This document shows positions 63,119 through 64,000 of a stretch of DNA of 64,000 nucleotides, piece by piece. Below the pieces are notes generated by a model that saw only the letters and a list, made by a program, of their open reading frames with translations, was not told the origin of the DNA and did not search any database. The position numbers and the translations under genes were made by a program. Every line of letters starts with the position of its first letter. The stretch's first letter is position 1. Source of the DNA: Ruminiclostridium cellobioparum subsp. termitidis CT1112 (GTDB taxonomy: Bacteria > Bacillota > Clostridia > Acetivibrionales > DSM-1351); assembly GCF_000350485.1 (NCBI RefSeq), contig NZ_AORV01000026.1, positions 1-64,000 of the forward strand, in the 5' to 3' direction.

Positions 63119-64000
63119 CACTTTTCACCAGACCTTTCTGCCACCTTAGAACGCGTCTTTGAATCAAGCCCATGCCCTTCATAATCAGGCTGAACAGCAC
63201 GGCCATTACTATAATGGCAGCAAAAACCTTGTAATAAGCGCTCCACACCTTTGACGCGTTGATGTAGTAGCCCAGCCCGCCCGGCTGCCCCATCATTTCG
63301 GCCATAACCAGCGTTGTAAAGGCAAAGCCGTTTGCATTTGATATACCGGTAAAAATCTGCGGCATAGCGTGAGGTATGGCCACATGAAAAACAAGAAACG
63401 GCGTCTTCGCCCCAAGCGTCCGAGCAACCTCAAACTGGGGTCTTTGAGTGCTTTGTATGCCCTGTGCCGTAAGTGATGCAATTGAGAACCATGCGCAGAT
63501 CACAATCAGAAATGCCGCCGCCGAAAAGGGTGTGGGAAACAATGTCAGTGCAAACGGCATCCATGCCACCGCCGGAATAACACCTGTTATTTTTAATACG
63601 GGATACACCCAATAATACACTTTCGGAAACCAGCCGATAAGGATACCGGTTCCCACCCCAAACACCACGCCGAGTGTGAAGCCGACAGAAAACAAACGGA
63701 GAGAATACAGCGTATTTTGCCAGATATAATCCCCCTCGATCAGAAACGCCTCGATGATTCGCGCCGGGCCGGGAAAGAAGGGCTGCGGCAGCAATAATAA
63801 TTTTGTGCCCAGAATATCCCAGAGTGCCAGTGCAATACCCACTGCAAACCGGAACGGCGCACGCTTTGAAAACTTTACCCGCCTGTCGGCACGGAAAAAA
63901 GAACAGCCGGCAATACCAAGATATAAAAGAATAAGCACCGCAAGTACGATCCGGTACGCTTCATTGATATTGATAACCAGTGAGCCATAGGCATACGCGG
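63108..64000 (-). CDS. NitT/TauT family ABC transporter permease (5' end beyond window)
   Basis: The frame stays open to the window end, where it reads AYAYGSLVININEAYRIVLA before the internal GTG at 63938, so the start is outside. At least 297 residues are present. The permease core has FFPGPARIIEAFLIEG, YWVYPVLKITGVIPAVAWMPF and the coupling motif EVARTLGAKTPFLVFHVAIP (key part EVARTLGA). A first hydrophobic segment (VLAVLILLYLGIAGCSFF) precedes the six-helix core, so it has an extra N-terminal helix as in some SsuC-like proteins. Confidence 0.85.
   Translation of the reverse strand, partial: AYAYGSLVININEAYRIVLAVLILLYLGIAGCSFFRADRRVKFSKRAPFRFAVGIALALWDILGTKLLLLPQPFFPGPARIIEAFLIEGDYIWQNTLYSLRLFSVGFTLGVVFGVGTGILIGWFPKVYYWVYPVLKITGVIPAVAWMPFALTLFPTPFSAAAFLIVICAWFSIASLTAQGIQSTQRPQFEVARTLGAKTPFLVFHVAIPHAMPQIFTGISNANGFAFTTLVMAEMMGQPGGLGYYINASKVWSAYYKVFAAIIVMAVLFSLIMKGMGLIQRRVLRWQKGLVKSDGQ

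Noticed and set aside
1-64000. tRNA, rRNA or replication origin
   Set aside because: No cloverleaf with a conserved T-loop, no rRNA sequence and no DnaA-box cluster was recognised by eye; a covariance search could still find a small RNA.

Overview
The window reads as a chromosome segment of an anaerobic, saprophytic Gram-positive of class Clostridia. The evidence is strong GGAGG ribosome sites before most genes, lipobox-type binding proteins, S-layer (SLH) domains, CUT1 sugar transporters with YesN/YesM-type regulators, collagen-like surface proteins, SpoIIE/RsbU-type phosphatases and moderate GC. A Ruminiclostridium-like polysaccharide degrader fits best, but that placement is inference. I saw no rRNA, tRNA or CRISPR array.

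Layout. 1-3216: a TetR regulator and an ABC-2 exporter behind a structured repeat leader. 3254-9384: a beta-propeller surface protein, a CBM-CE4 deacetylase, a DNA glycosylase, a ferritin-like protein, a PAS-PP2C phosphatase and a TetR repressor. 9522-13343: a drug exporter, a radical SAM protein, a long MITE-like palindrome and a lipoprotein deacetylase. 13700-16906: an aspartate/glutamate-type ABC importer with a second copy of the leader repeat inside the operon. 17050-24342: a collagen-like gene split by a 5.66 kb serine-recombinase element carrying a MerR regulator and a MATE transporter fused to a cytidylate-kinase-like domain. 24630-30831: two DUF1801 proteins, a decayed response regulator, a MacB/FtsX-type ABC system, an MFS exporter and a TetR repressor. 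31071-39655: histidine kinase, response regulator, sugar ABC importer, VOC protein and an isomerase-fold protein, all on the minus strand. 39814-44724: a membrane protein, class I aldolase and a zinc uptake/Zur locus. 44827-58267: a 2126-aa PL8 polysaccharide lyase with SLH anchors, a GT108/DUF1861-like protein, a GH130 phosphorylase, a second CUT1 importer and a divergent LacI regulator. 58388-64000: a small winged-helix protein, a nitroreductase, a PEBP protein, an MFS exporter, an AraC regulator and a NitT/TauT-type ABC system cut by the window end.

How the genes fit together. Two carbohydrate loci dominate. In the LacI-controlled one, an anchored extracellular lyase would release oligosaccharides, the importer would bring them in, and intracellular phosphorylases would yield mannose 1-phosphate or a similar product. 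In the YesMN-controlled one, the sugar is unknown and an isomerase-fold enzyme of unassigned reaction probably acts on it.

The most interesting observations are these. (1) The recombinase element sits in a collagen gene, and its two ends share a TATAA core; excision across it would remove exactly 5658 nt and restore one in-frame 544-aa protein. (2) A roughly 200-nt multi-hairpin leader occurs twice, each time ending in the same SD and spacer, with an upstream 10-nt perfect anti-SD. (3) The PL8/GH130/GT108 locus has an unassigned substrate.
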